From an uncultured Oscillospiraceae bacterium (lineage in GTDB: Bacteria; Bacillota; Clostridia; Oscillospirales; Oscillospiraceae), in contig CAKTZN010000037.1 of the NCBI GenBank assembly GCA_934635545.1, positions 1 to 12,692 of the forward strand: a stretch of 12,692 nucleotides of DNA, in the 5' to 3' direction. Numbering within the stretch: position 1 is the stretch's first letter; the number at the start of each line of letters is the position of its first letter. Below are positions 1 through 6,548 of this stretch, piece after piece. The notes beneath the pieces are model-generated. The model was not told the DNA's origin. It searched no databases and saw only the letters and a list, made by a program, of their open reading frames with translations. The position numbers and the translations under genes are program-made.

Positions 1-440
1 TCTACGGCGTCGCCATCCAGCTGGTGAAGAACCTGCTGCACCTGCCCTTCGGCTCCAGCGCCGGCGTGGGCGAGCTGTCCAATTTCCTGCTGGGCGCGGT
101 GTTCGCGTTTATTGCGGGTATCGTCTACAAGAAGCACAAGAACCGGGGCGGGGCGCTGTGGGGCTCCGTGGCCGGGGCCGCCGCCATGGCGGTCATCAGC
201 ATACCCATCAACTATTTCATCGTCTATCCCGCCTATGTGGTGCTGTACGGCCTGCCGCTGGAGGCCATTGTGGGGATGTATCAGGAGATCCTCGGGACGG
301 TGGCGCAGGTGCCGACCTCCAACGCGCTGCTGAACTGCCTGATGGTGTTCAACGTGCCGTTCACACTGTGCAAGGGATTGCTGGACGTGGCGCTGTGCTT
401 CCTGATCTACAAACCGCTGAGCCCGCTGCTGCACAAGTAA
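1..440 (+). CDS. ribU: Riboflavin ECF transporter S component, RibU-like (5' end outside window)
   Basis: Only the C-terminal part is present. The frame is open from base 3 to a TAA at 438-440, so the true start lies upstream. The visible 146 residues hold hydrophobic helices (around FLLGAVFAFIAGIVY and AAAMAVISIPINYFIVYPAYVV) separated by a basic loop (KKHKNRGG). The pattern KNLLHLPFG...AGVGELSNF and the NYFIVYPAY segment are typical of RibU-like S components of energy-coupling factor transporters. Such proteins bind riboflavin in the membrane and dock onto a shared EcfA/A'/T module encoded elsewhere. An FMN riboswitch often precedes ribU, but that region is outside the window. The gene is followed directly by a strong terminator. 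Another ECF S component is possible, since substrate specificity cannot be proven from this fragment. Confidence 0.75.
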   Translation, partial: YGVAIQLVKNLLHLPFGSSAGVGELSNFLLGAVFAFIAGIVYKKHKNRGGALWGSVAGAAAMAVISIPINYFIVYPAYVVLYGLPLEAIVGMYQEILGTVAQVPTSNALLNCLMVFNVPFTLCKGLLDVALCFLIYKPLSPLLHK

Positions 441-449
441 GAAAAAGAA

Positions 450-478
450 ATCCCCCCGGTTTCGCCGGGGGGATTTTA
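450..478. terminator. Bidirectional intrinsic terminator between convergent genes
   Basis: A perfect 10-bp GC-rich stem (450-459 with 465-474) has a TTTCG loop. ATTTTAT follows on the plus strand, and AAAAAGAAA precedes it, which reads as a U-tract on the minus strand. It therefore serves both the ribU-like gene ending at 440 and the convergent aminotransferase gene ending at 541. Confidence 0.9.
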
Positions 479-540
479 TATGGGGGTGTGAAGCGTCGCC
501 GGGGGGATGGTTTTATGTGGGCGGCGGGAGGTTTTGCAGC

Positions 541-1815
541 TCACACGCCCAGCTTTTCCAGGGCGGCCAGCTTCAGGCAGGTGCAGAACACGGCGATGGC
601 CTGCTCCAGCTCCGCCACCGGCGGCAGGGAGGGGGCGATGCGGATGTTGCTGTCCTGGGGGTCCTTGCCGTAGGGGAAGGTGGCACCGGCACCGGTCATG
701 GTGACGCCGGCCTCCTTGCACAGGGCCAGGGTGCGCTTGGCGCAGCCGGGCATGGCGTCCACGCTGACAAAGTAGCCGCCAACGGGGCGCTTGTAGCCGG
801 CGATGCCCAGCGGGGCGATCTCCTTGTCCAGAGCGTCCAGCACCGCGTGGAATTTGGGGGCCAGGATGGCGGCGTGCTTCTTCATCAGGGCCAGGGTGTG
901 GGCCTTGTCCTTCAGGAACAGAACGTGGCGCAGCTGGTTGATCTTGTCGAAGCCGATGGTCTGGATGTTGATGAGCTTGGAGAAGTAGGCGATGTTGTCG
1001 GCGCTGGATGCCATGACGCCCACGCCGGCACCGGGGAAGGTGACCTTGCTGGTGGAGGCGAACTCGTAGACCATGTCGGCATTGCCGTACTTCGCGCACA
1101 GGCTGATGATGTCGGGGAATTCCACATAGTCACAGTCGAACTCGTGGATGCAGTAGGCGTTGTCCCACATGAGCATAAAGTCGGGGGCGGCGGGCTTCAT
1201 CTTCGCCAGACGGTCGATGGTCGCGGCGGAGTAGATCACGCCCTCGGGGTTGGAGTACTTGGGGACATTCCACATACCCTTGACGGCGGGATCCTTGATG
1301 AGGGCCTCTACCTGGTCCATGTCGGGGCCGTCGGCGGTCATGGGGACGGAGATCATCTCCACGCCGAAGCTCTCGGTGACCTTGAAGTGGCGGTCATAGC
1401 CGGGCACCGGGCAGATCCATTTGACCTTGTCCAGCTTGCACCAGGGCTTTTCGCTGTGGAGCAGACCGTGGGTGAAAGCCTTGGATACGGCGTCGTACAT
1501 CAGCTGCAGGCTGGCGTTGCCGCCCACGAACACCTGCTCCGGCTTGCAGCCCAGGATGTCGGCAAACAGCGCCTTGGCGGCGGGGATACCGGCCACCTCA
1601 CCATAGTTGCGGGTCTCGATACCGTCGGAGACAAAGTCCTCGGGCTTGATGAGGACGCCGAAGATATCCGTCACCAGATCCAACTGGTCGCGGCCCGGCT
1701 TGCCCCGCGCCATATTCAGCTTCAGGCCCAGTGCCTTCTGCTGCTCATAGGCCGCCTTGACGGCGGCGTACTCCGCCTGACGCTCCTGCAGCGTCATTTC
1801 CGCGTATTTTTTCAT
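541..1815 (-). CDS. PLP-dependent aminotransferase, aspartate aminotransferase type Ic-like
   Basis: The protein has 424 aa, a full length for the family. It is a fold-type I pyridoxal-phosphate transaminase that moves an amino group between an amino acid and a 2-oxo acid in the cytoplasm. Visible signatures are LNMARGKPGRDQLDL (about 33-47), typical of the divergent type Ic aspartate aminotransferases (Pfam Asp_aminotransf), SNPEG (188-192), WDNAY (217-221, Asp218 for the PLP ring nitrogen), STSK with Lys257 as the probable Schiff-base lysine followed by TFPGAGVG, and SNIRIAPS with Arg392 as the probable substrate-carboxylate arginine. The start at 1815 is set by TAAGGAGG seven bases upstream. 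It has its own promoter (1850-1878) and ends at the bidirectional terminator, so it looks monocistronic. Aspartate/glutamate is the likely substrate pair by family. An omega-amidase-like gene lies nearby at 3580-4395, but in a different transcription unit. Confidence 0.88.
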   Translation of the reverse strand: MKKYAEMTLQERQAEYAAVKAAYEQQKALGLKLNMARGKPGRDQLDLVTDIFGVLIKPEDFVSDGIETRNYGEVAGIPAAKALFADILGCKPEQVFVGGNASLQLMYDAVSKAFTHGLLHSEKPWCKLDKVKWICPVPGYDRHFKVTESFGVEMISVPMTADGPDMDQVEALIKDPAVKGMWNVPKYSNPEGVIYSAATIDRLAKMKPAAPDFMLMWDNAYCIHEFDCDYVEFPDIISLCAKYGNADMVYEFASTSKVTFPGAGVGVMASSADNIAYFSKLINIQTIGFDKINQLRHVLFLKDKAHTLALMKKHAAILAPKFHAVLDALDKEIAPLGIAGYKRPVGGYFVSVDAMPGCAKRTLALCKEAGVTMTGAGATFPYGKDPQDSNIRIAPSLPPVAELEQAIAVFCTCLKLAALEKLGV

Positions 1816-1849
1816 GGTATTGCCTCCTTATATGCTATCATTTTTGCCT

Positions 1850-1878
1850 AGTCTACCACACTTGCGGCAGTTTTGCAA
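1850..1878 (-). promoter_or_regulatory. Promoter of the aminotransferase gene
   Basis: Read on the minus strand: TTGCAA (1878-1873), a 17-base spacer, then TAGACT (1855-1850) preceded by TGG, an extended -10. Predicted transcription starts near 1843, giving a leader of about 28 bases that contains the AAGGAGG ribosome site. Confidence 0.6.
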
Positions 1879-1925
1879 TACATAACAGGTGAACAATCGT
1901 CTTTCTGGCGGGGATTTTTGGTGAG

Positions 1926-1955
1926 AAAATTGCCGCGGTTTTCCGCGGCAATTTT
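1926..1955 (-). terminator. Intrinsic terminator of the NhaC-family gene
   Basis: A perfect 13-bp stem (1926-1938 with 1943-1955) has a four-base loop and an A/T run at both feet. It starts 10 bases past the stop codon of the antiporter gene ending at 1965. The symmetric A and T runs would let it work in both directions, but only the minus-strand gene needs it. Confidence 0.88.
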
Positions 1956-1964
1956 GTATATTAT

Positions 1965-3404
1965 TTATAAGCTCTCCGTTTCGTCCCGCTCCTGGGTCAG
2001 CAGTGCCTTTTTGGCCTCGACGCCGGACTGGGCGCAGCCGTATTCCCAGTTCCAGGGATCCTTGCGGCACACCCCGTCGGCATAGGGCACAAAGATGGAC
2101 AGCAGGCCGAAGGCCGCCAGAAACCAGCAGTACCACATGCCGCCCACGATCCCGGCGGGGCTGGTGTACAGCTCGGGGGAGGTAACGGTGGCGTTGGTCA
2201 GGGCCGCGGCACTGAGAAGCTGGGCGCCGTAGGGGATGATGCCCTGGAACACGCAGGAGAAGATATCCAGCAGGGACGCGGTGCGGCGGGGATCCACCTT
2301 ATACTCATGGCTCACATCGCGGGCCATGTCGCCTGCCACGATGATGGCCACGGTGTTGTTGGCGGTGGCGCAGTCGCACAGGGACACCATGGCGGCGATG
2401 CCCACCTGGGCGGACTTGTTGCCCTTCATCACCAGCCGCAGCTTCTGGATGATCCAGGCGATACCGCCGTTTCTGGCGATCAGCTCCGACATGCCGCCGC
2501 AAAGCAGCGTCAGGAAGAACACCTCGTTCATGCCGGTGAAGCCTGTCCACACGCTCTGGGCAAAGCCGGCGATGGTCATATCACCGGCGCAGATGCCGAT
2601 GATGCCGGCGGAGAAGATGCCGATGGTCAGGGCGAAGAACACGTTCAGGCCGCACAGGGCCAGCACCAGCACCAGAATATAGGGCACCACCTTGATGATG
2701 TCGAAGGGCAGCGCCTCCAGGGGCATGACCACCTCGGGGCGGCCGATGAACAGCAGCAGCACCAGCGTCACAAGGGCGGCGGGCAGCGCCACCAGGAAGT
2801 TGACCCGGAACTTGTCCCGCATCTCGCAGCGCTGGCTGCGGGTAGCGGCGATGGTGGTATCGGAGATCATGGACAGGTTGTCGCCGAACATGGCGCCGCC
2901 CACCACCGCGCCGATCACCACCGTCAGGGACAGACCGCCCTTCTCCGCAATGCCCACGGCAATGGGGATGACGGCGGAGACGGTGCCCATGGAGGAGCCG
3001 GTGGCGGTACCCATAAAGGCGGAGATGACGAACAGACCCGCCGCCAGGAACTGCACCGGCACCAGGGACAGGCCCAGGTTCACGGTGGACTCGCGGCCGC
3101 CCATATTGGCCGCCACCTGCGCGAAGGCGCCCGCCAGAATGTAGATCATCAGCATGGTCAGGATGTCCACGTTGGCCGCGCCCTTGGCGAACACCTCAAA
3201 CTTCTCGTTGATGGTGCCCTTGAACATGATGAAGGCCACCAGCACCGCCACGAACATGGCGGTGACAGAGGGGAACTGGTAGAAGGCCATCTCCGTGCCC
3301 TTGGCCTGATAGTAGATGCCTGCGCCCATGTAGATGACGATGAAGATCACAAAGGGGATCAGCGCCAGTCCGTTGGGCTTTTTCTCGTTGAGGGTATTTT
3401 TCAT
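1965..3404 (-). CDS. Na+/H+ antiporter, NhaC family
   Basis: This is a polytopic membrane protein of 479 aa with about a dozen hydrophobic segments. It is predicted to exchange cytoplasmic Na+ (or an organic substrate, as some NhaC-family members do) for protons. Family signatures visible are GTATGSSMGT (132-141) followed by AVIPIAVGIAEKGG, FGDNLSMISDTT (173-184, the acidic and polar residues of the NhaC core), and CDCATANNT (343-351) with a downstream AGDMARD. The frame stays open to 3530, but that start would lie inside the promoter at 3498-3527. ATG 3404 is preferred, with AAGGAG 13 bases upstream, a slightly long spacing. The C-terminal 30 residues are charged and cytoplasmic-looking. The gene has its own promoter and a terminator and lies downstream of the Smr/nitrilase operon without sharing it. 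Substrate is not certain: malate-lactate antiport is known in this family. Confidence 0.88.
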   Translation of the reverse strand: MKNTLNEKKPNGLALIPFVIFIVIYMGAGIYYQAKGTEMAFYQFPSVTAMFVAVLVAFIMFKGTINEKFEVFAKGAANVDILTMLMIYILAGAFAQVAANMGGRESTVNLGLSLVPVQFLAAGLFVISAFMGTATGSSMGTVSAVIPIAVGIAEKGGLSLTVVIGAVVGGAMFGDNLSMISDTTIAATRSQRCEMRDKFRVNFLVALPAALVTLVLLLFIGRPEVVMPLEALPFDIIKVVPYILVLVLALCGLNVFFALTIGIFSAGIIGICAGDMTIAGFAQSVWTGFTGMNEVFFLTLLCGGMSELIARNGGIAWIIQKLRLVMKGNKSAQVGIAAMVSLCDCATANNTVAIIVAGDMARDVSHEYKVDPRRTASLLDIFSCVFQGIIPYGAQLLSAAALTNATVTSPELYTSPAGIVGGMWYCWFLAAFGLLSIFVPYADGVCRKDPWNWEYGCAQSGVEAKKALLTQERDETESL

Positions 3405-3453
3405 AGAATGGGAAACTCTCCTTTTCTCGTACTTTTCCTTTTCTCCACAGAAA

Positions 3454-3485
3454 ATGTCCGCGGGGTGTTTCCGCCCCGTGGACAT
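3454..3485 (-). promoter_or_regulatory. Stable stem-loop in the antiporter mRNA leader
   Basis: A 12-bp stem (3454-3465 with 3474-3485, one G-T pair) with an 8-base loop sits just after the predicted transcription start (about 3491). On the minus strand it is followed by TTTCTGTGG. It could be an attenuator or a 5' mRNA-stabilising hairpin. No known riboswitch class is recognised. Confidence 0.5.
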
Positions 3486-3497
3486 CTTCCAAAAGGT

Positions 3498-3527
3498 ATC
3501 ATACAGGAGAATGGCTCCCATTGTCAA
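3498..3527 (-). promoter_or_regulatory. Promoter of the NhaC-family gene
   Basis: Read on the minus strand: TTGACA (3527-3522), an 18-base spacer, then TATGAT (3503-3498). This is near consensus. Predicted start is near 3491, with a leader of about 87 bases carrying the stem-loop at 3454-3485. Its position excludes the upstream in-frame ATG at 3530 as the protein start. Confidence 0.8.
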
Positions 3528-3579
3528 CACTGATTTCTATTTCCCTTCCATCTGGCTATCTGCATATTCGATAACAAAA

Positions 3580-4395
3580 TTATCTTTTCCGCAGTTCATA
3601 CACATCCGTCCGTCGGGCGGAGAGAATGGGGAGCTGCTGGCGGATGGTATCCACCCGCGCCATATCCAGGGTGGTGACGGCTGTCTGCGGCGTCTCGTCG
3701 CACTGGTGCACCACGGTGCCCCAGGGGTCGCAGACAATGGAGTGGCCCCAGGCCACATAGCCCGCCGCGGTGTCCCGGGCCGGGGAGGTGCCCACGGTGT
3801 AGCACTGGCCATCCACGGCCCGCTGGCGGAACAGCAGCTCCCAATGGGCGGGGCCGGTGGTCATGTTGAAGGCGGCGGGGACGACGATCAGCTTCGCGCC
3901 GGACAGCACCATCAGCTCCGAGAGCTCGGTAAACCGGAAGTCGAAGCAGACGCAGACGCCCACTCTGCCCCAGGGGGTATCAAAGGTGGTGACGCTGTCG
4001 CCCGCCGTCAGGGTCTCGGACTCCATGAACCGCTGGCCGCCCTTTACATCGATGTCGAAGAGGTGCATCTTCCGGTGCTTGGCCACCATTTGTCCGCCAG
4101 GCGCGAACACATAGCAGGTATTGTAGACCTTGCCCTCCGCCAGCTCCGGCATGGTGCCGCCCACCAGCCAGATGCCCCGTTCCTTCGCCAGGGCGCTGAG
4201 AGCCTGATACGCCGGGCCGCCCTCCTCCTCGCCATAGGGCCGGAAGCAGGCATTGTCATAGGGGCAGCAGAACATCTCCGGCAGCACCGCCATGTGGATG
4301 TCTCCCGCCTGCCGTACCATGTGGCAGGCGCGGCGGATATTCTCCTGCCTGTCCGCTGTGACGGACATCTGGATCTGCGCGATCTTCAATTCCAT
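3580..4395 (-). CDS. Carbon-nitrogen hydrolase, omega-amidase/Nit2-like
   Basis: This 271-aa protein has the size of single-domain nitrilase-superfamily enzymes. The Glu-Lys-Cys catalytic triad is in place: Glu40 in LPEMFCCPY, Lys109 in HRKMHLFDID and Cys150 in VCVCFDFRFTEL. The HLFDID and CFDFRF contexts resemble omega-amidases, which hydrolyse 2-oxoglutaramate or 2-oxosuccinamate (the products of glutamine and asparagine transamination) to the 2-oxo acid and ammonia. That substrate is inferred from similarity, and another small amide is possible. The enzyme should be cytoplasmic: no signal or membrane segment is seen. The start at 4395 has TAGGAGG seven bases upstream, and that site overlaps the TAG stop of the Smr gene, so the two are cotranscribed and probably translationally coupled. 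No convincing terminator follows the stop at 3580, so some read-through into the antiporter unit is possible. Confidence 0.87.
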   Translation of the reverse strand: MELKIAQIQMSVTADRQENIRRACHMVRQAGDIHMAVLPEMFCCPYDNACFRPYGEEEGGPAYQALSALAKERGIWLVGGTMPELAEGKVYNTCYVFAPGGQMVAKHRKMHLFDIDVKGGQRFMESETLTAGDSVTTFDTPWGRVGVCVCFDFRFTELSELMVLSGAKLIVVPAAFNMTTGPAHWELLFRQRAVDGQCYTVGTSPARDTAAGYVAWGHSIVCDPWGTVVHQCDETPQTAVTTLDMARVDTIRQQLPILSARRTDVYELRKR

Positions 4396-4404
4396 AGCAG
4401 CCTC

Positions 4405-4644
4405 CTAAAACTCCCGCAGCACCAGGTCGGTGCGGCCCTGATCCAGCGCGATCACCCGCAGCACACGCCCGGCGTACTCCCGCCGCACCATGTCCCGCAG
4501 GACGGTGCCGCTGTTGTAGCCGTGGACGATCCGCAGGCGGTAGGTGCCGGACTTGGCCCGCCGCAGCGCCGCGTCAATGGTGATCTTCGCCTGATATTCG
4601 TTTTTCCCGTGCAGGTCAATTTCGATAATGCCGCCCGCTGCCAT
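4405..4644 (-). CDS. Stand-alone Smr-domain protein
   Basis: This small 79-aa protein consists almost entirely of a Smr domain, the C-terminal module of MutS2, which in some members nicks DNA or cleaves RNA. The N-terminal IDLHGKNEYQA (9-19) is the DLHG motif, and VHGYNSGTVLRDMV (40-53) corresponds to the HGxGxGxLR motif. Here the second motif is HGYNSG-T-VLRD, lacking the first glycine after HG, so nuclease activity is uncertain. The end (RVIALDQGRTDLVLREF) replaces the usual GGxGVTIVxL tail with a Gly-poor variant. Start 4644 is chosen for AAGGAGG seven bases upstream. The frame is open further upstream but the extra residues have no Smr similarity and overlap the promoter. It is the first gene of a two-gene operon with the nitrilase-family hydrolase, and I see no obvious functional link between the two. 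Confidence 0.82.
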   Translation of the reverse strand: MAAGGIIEIDLHGKNEYQAKITIDAALRRAKSGTYRLRIVHGYNSGTVLRDMVRREYAGRVLRVIALDQGRTDLVLREF

Positions 4645-4673
4645 ATGGTGCCCTCCTTGCGATTCTTTCCTCC

Positions 4674-4702
4674 ATGATACCGTAAAAGATTTGAGTTTGC
4701 AA
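4674..4702 (-). promoter_or_regulatory. Promoter of the Smr/nitrilase operon
   Basis: Read on the minus strand: TTGCAA (4702-4697), a 17-base spacer, then TATCAT (4679-4674). The predicted leader is about 20 bases and contains the ribosome site. Its -35 abuts that of the rightward promoter at 4691-4719. Confidence 0.6.
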
Positions 4703-4719
4703 GGTGAAGGTGGTATAAT
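4691..4719 (+). promoter_or_regulatory. Rightward promoter facing the repeat region and the yfcE-like operon
   Basis: TTGAGT (4691-4696), a 17-base spacer, then a perfect TATAAT (4714-4719). Predicted start is near 4726. The first gene downstream is the yfcE-like gene at 5220, so any transcript would carry an unusual leader of about 490 bases made of hairpin-rich repeats. No better promoter was found nearer to 5220. Confidence 0.55.
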
Positions 4720-4759
4720 GAGTATATAAGATGGTTTCGCGCTTCCGAGCGAGAGGAGG

Positions 4760-4989
4760 GTTTCGTGGCTCCAGCCACGAGGTACTTTTGCCCGTGGCGG
4801 CAAAAGTACCCAAAAGCGCCACTTAAACCTGCGGTTTAAGGATCCGCGCACGCTATGCCGTGTACATATTTGTTGCCGTTTACCACGCGTTCGCGGAATA
4901 TGTTTGATTTCGTATCGTATGACGTATCGACTTTCTTCTTGCGCCGCTGCCGCTGATGCCTGCGGTGGACAACGCTGGTGGTTCTACCA
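4760..4989 (+). repeat. Solo arm of the hairpin-rich repeat family (copy A)
   Basis: This 230-bp stretch runs in parallel with the left arm and core of the element at 10849-11285, from GTTTCG to GGTTCTACC. It carries three hairpins: TCGTGGCT/AGCCACGA (4763-4770, 4773-4780), GGTACTTTTGCC/GGCAAAAGTACC (4781-4792, 4799-4810) and CTTAAACC/GGTTTAAG (4822-4829, 4833-4840). The right arm is missing and different palindromes begin at 4991. ATCCGCGCACGCTATG (4842-4857) is an exact inverted match to 11190-11205 in the other copy. No credible protein is encoded. Confidence 0.85.
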
Positions 4990-4990
4990 T

Positions 4991-5071
4991 ACGGCGGGGT
5001 GAGGTCACCCCGCCCTACGAAGCTCTGCCGCGCCTGCGCGTAGGGCGGCATGACCACATGCCGCCGCCCCG
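4991..5071. repeat. GC-rich palindromic repeat pair
   Basis: It holds two perfect hairpins, GGCGGGGTGA/TCACCCCGCC (4993-5002, 5005-5014) and GGCGGCATG/CATGCCGCC (5044-5052, 5057-5065). They are joined by an inverted repeat CCGCCCTACG (5010-5019)/CGTAGGGCGG (5039-5048). The CGTAGGGCGG motif resembles that of the next repeat, so these may be members of one short dispersed family. Confidence 0.7.
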
Positions 5072-5097
5072 ATTACGCCGGCACTCGATAAACATCT

Positions 5098-5175
5098 GTA
5101 GGGGCGGACGACCCTGTCCGCCCTGCCGATATCCCTTTGCATCTTTTCTGGGCCGACAGAGTCGTCGGCCCCTAC
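5098..5175. repeat. 78-bp palindromic repeat with GTAGGGGC ends
   Basis: The outer inverted ends GTAGGGGC (5098-5105) and GCCCCTAC (5168-5175) enclose two 8-bp hairpins: GGGCGGAC/GTCCGCCC (5102-5109, 5116-5123) and GGGCCGAC/GTCGGCCC (5150-5157, 5164-5171). The shape is that of a small non-autonomous palindromic element. It ends 44 bases before the yfcE-like start. Confidence 0.75.
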
Positions 5176-5219
5176 GACCCGTCTATTCAAGGCCCCCGTA
5201 TTCAGAAAGGAACCCAAAT

Positions 5220-5687
5220 ATGAAACTCCTCGTCCTCTCCGATTCCCACGGAAACATCGACAATATGGCCCGCGCTGTGGAGCTGACCCAGCCCCGGCAC
5301 ATCCTGCATCTGGGGGACTGCCTGCGGGACGCCCAGGCGCTCCATGAGCGCTATCCGGACATTCCCATGGACACGGTACCCGGCAACTGCGACTGGGGCA
5401 GCTTCGACACGCCGGAGCGGCTGCTGGAATTCGACGGCGTGCGGGTGCTGATGATGCACGGCCACACCCGGAACGTGAAATCCTCGCCGCTGGCGGCCCA
5501 GTACGCCGCCCGGGAGTACGGCGCGGATGTGCTGCTGTTCGGCCACACCCACCGTCCGCTGGTGGACTACGACGGCACGCTGTACACCATGAACCCCGGC
5601 ACTGTCGGCGACTACCGCCGCCCCACCTACGGGGTGCTGACCATCGAAAACGGCAGGGCGGACTGCGCCGTGTTTGTATTGGAATAA
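5220..5687 (+). CDS. YfcE/MJ0936-type metallophosphodiesterase
   Basis: This compact calcineurin-like phosphoesterase of 155 aa is the normal size for YfcE-type enzymes. They use two metal ions to hydrolyse phosphodiesters, and the natural substrate is often unknown. The metal ligands can be placed: Asp8 and His10 in LSDSHGN, Asp33 in LGDC, Asn56 in PGNCD, His80 in MMHGH, and His109 and His111 in LFGHTH. The NPGTVG segment (125-130) is also typical of the family. The frame is open back to 4956 but those residues lie in repeat DNA. ATG 5220 has AGAAAGGA eight bases upstream and begins exactly with the conserved MKLLVLSDSHGN. It is the first gene of a three-gene operon, with 9 bases to the endonuclease IV gene. 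In other Firmicutes YfcE-like genes often lie next to RdgB/Rph, which is not the case here. Confidence 0.88.
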   Translation: MKLLVLSDSHGNIDNMARAVELTQPRHILHLGDCLRDAQALHERYPDIPMDTVPGNCDWGSFDTPERLLEFDGVRVLMMHGHTRNVKSSPLAAQYAAREYGADVLLFGHTHRPLVDYDGTLYTMNPGTVGDYRRPTYGVLTIENGRADCAVFVLE

Positions 5688-5696
5688 GGAGAGACT

Positions 5697-6536
5697 ATGT
5701 TCTATATCGGTTGTCATCTGTCCCCCTCCGCCGGGCTGCGGGCCATGGGGGAGACGGCGGTGTCCCTCGGGGCCACCACGCTGCAGTTCTTCACCCGCAA
5801 TCCCCGGGGCAGCAAGGCCAAGCCCATCGACCCCGCCGACGCGGCGGCACTGATGGCCCTGTGCCGGGAGCAGGGCTTCGGCCCGCTGGTGGCCCATGCC
5901 CCCTATACCATCAACGCCTGCTCCAAGGATGAGCACACCCGGGAGTTTGCCCATCTGACGCTGGCGGACGACTTGCAGCGCATGGAGCACCTGCCCGGCA
6001 ACCTCTATAACTTCCATCCCGGCAGCCACACCGGACAGGGCATCGAGACCGGCATTGCCCTCATCGCCGGGACGCTGAACGCCATCCTGACGCCGGACAT
6101 CCACACCACGGTGCTGCTGGAGACCATGGCGGGCAAGGGCACCGAGGTGGGCGGCCGGTTCGAGGAGCTGCGGGAGATCCTGGACCGGGTACAGCTCTCC
6201 GATAAGATGGGCGTGTGCCTGGATACCTGCCATGTGTCCGACGCGGGCTACGACATCATAAACGATCTGGACGGCGTGCTGACGGCGTTCGACCGGGTCA
6301 TCGACCTTGACCGGCTGAAGGCCGTCCATGTCAACGACAGCCTGAACCCCTGCGGTGCGAAAAAGGATCGCCACGCCCGCATCGGCGAGGGCTATCTGGG
6401 GGAGGAGACCTTCCGCCGCATCGTGAACCATCCGGCACTGCAGGGGCTGCCCATGGTGCTGGAGACCCCCAACGAGCTGCCCGGCTACGCCCGCGAGATC
6501 GCGCTGCTGAAGGCGCTGCGCCGGGACGGGACATGA
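5697..6536 (+). CDS. nfo: Endonuclease IV (AP endonuclease, deoxyribonuclease IV)
   Basis: This 279-aa TIM-barrel enzyme incises DNA 5' of abasic sites during base-excision repair using three Zn ions. All nine metal ligands known from E. coli Nfo can be matched: His67 (VAHAPY), His107 (NFHPGSH), Glu142 ([11 protein letters not shown]), Asp176 and His179 (CLDTCH), His211 (VHVNDS), Asp224 and His226 (DRHARIG) and Glu256 (VLETP). The early [10 protein letters not shown] (31-40) is also a family hallmark. The start has AAGGAG six bases upstream, immediately after the yfcE-like stop, and the TGA stop is 12 bases before the next ATG. The gene is therefore the middle of a tight operon. Arginine and glycine codons are of the CGG/GGC type, unlike feoB. 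Confidence 0.96.
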   Translation: MFYIGCHLSPSAGLRAMGETAVSLGATTLQFFTRNPRGSKAKPIDPADAAALMALCREQGFGPLVAHAPYTINACSKDEHTREFAHLTLADDLQRMEHLPGNLYNFHPGSHTGQGIETGIALIAGTLNAILTPDIHTTVLLETMAGKGTEVGGRFEELREILDRVQLSDKMGVCLDTCHVSDAGYDIINDLDGVLTAFDRVIDLDRLKAVHVNDSLNPCGAKKDRHARIGEGYLGEETFRRIVNHPALQGLPMVLETPNELPGYAREIALLKALRRDGT

Positions 6537-6548
6537 CAGGAGGCACAG

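Noticed and set aside
517..1851. Plus-strand open frame (444 codons) opposite the aminotransferase.
   Set aside because: It is a shadow of a gene with a clear PLP lysine, arginine and ribosome site, and its composition is low complexity.
3405..3530. N-terminal extension of the antiporter.
   Set aside because: The upstream ATG lies within the promoter and the extension covers the leader hairpin.
2307..3533. Plus-strand open frame (408 codons) opposite the antiporter.
   Set aside because: It is extremely His/Gln/Gly-rich and opposite a conserved membrane protein. No start signal is seen.
3334..4677. Plus-strand open frame (447 codons) opposite the nitrilase-family gene.
   Set aside because: It crosses three genes and two promoters on the other strand and shows no domain.
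4760..5175. CRISPR array or integron attC sites.
   Set aside because: The repeats are palindromes of differing length without regular spacers, no cas or integrase gene is present, and the arms are far longer than an attC site.
4956..5219. N-terminal extension of the yfcE-like protein.
   Set aside because: The extra residues are encoded by palindromic repeats, and the conserved MKLLVLSDSHGN begins at 5220 with a good ribosome site.
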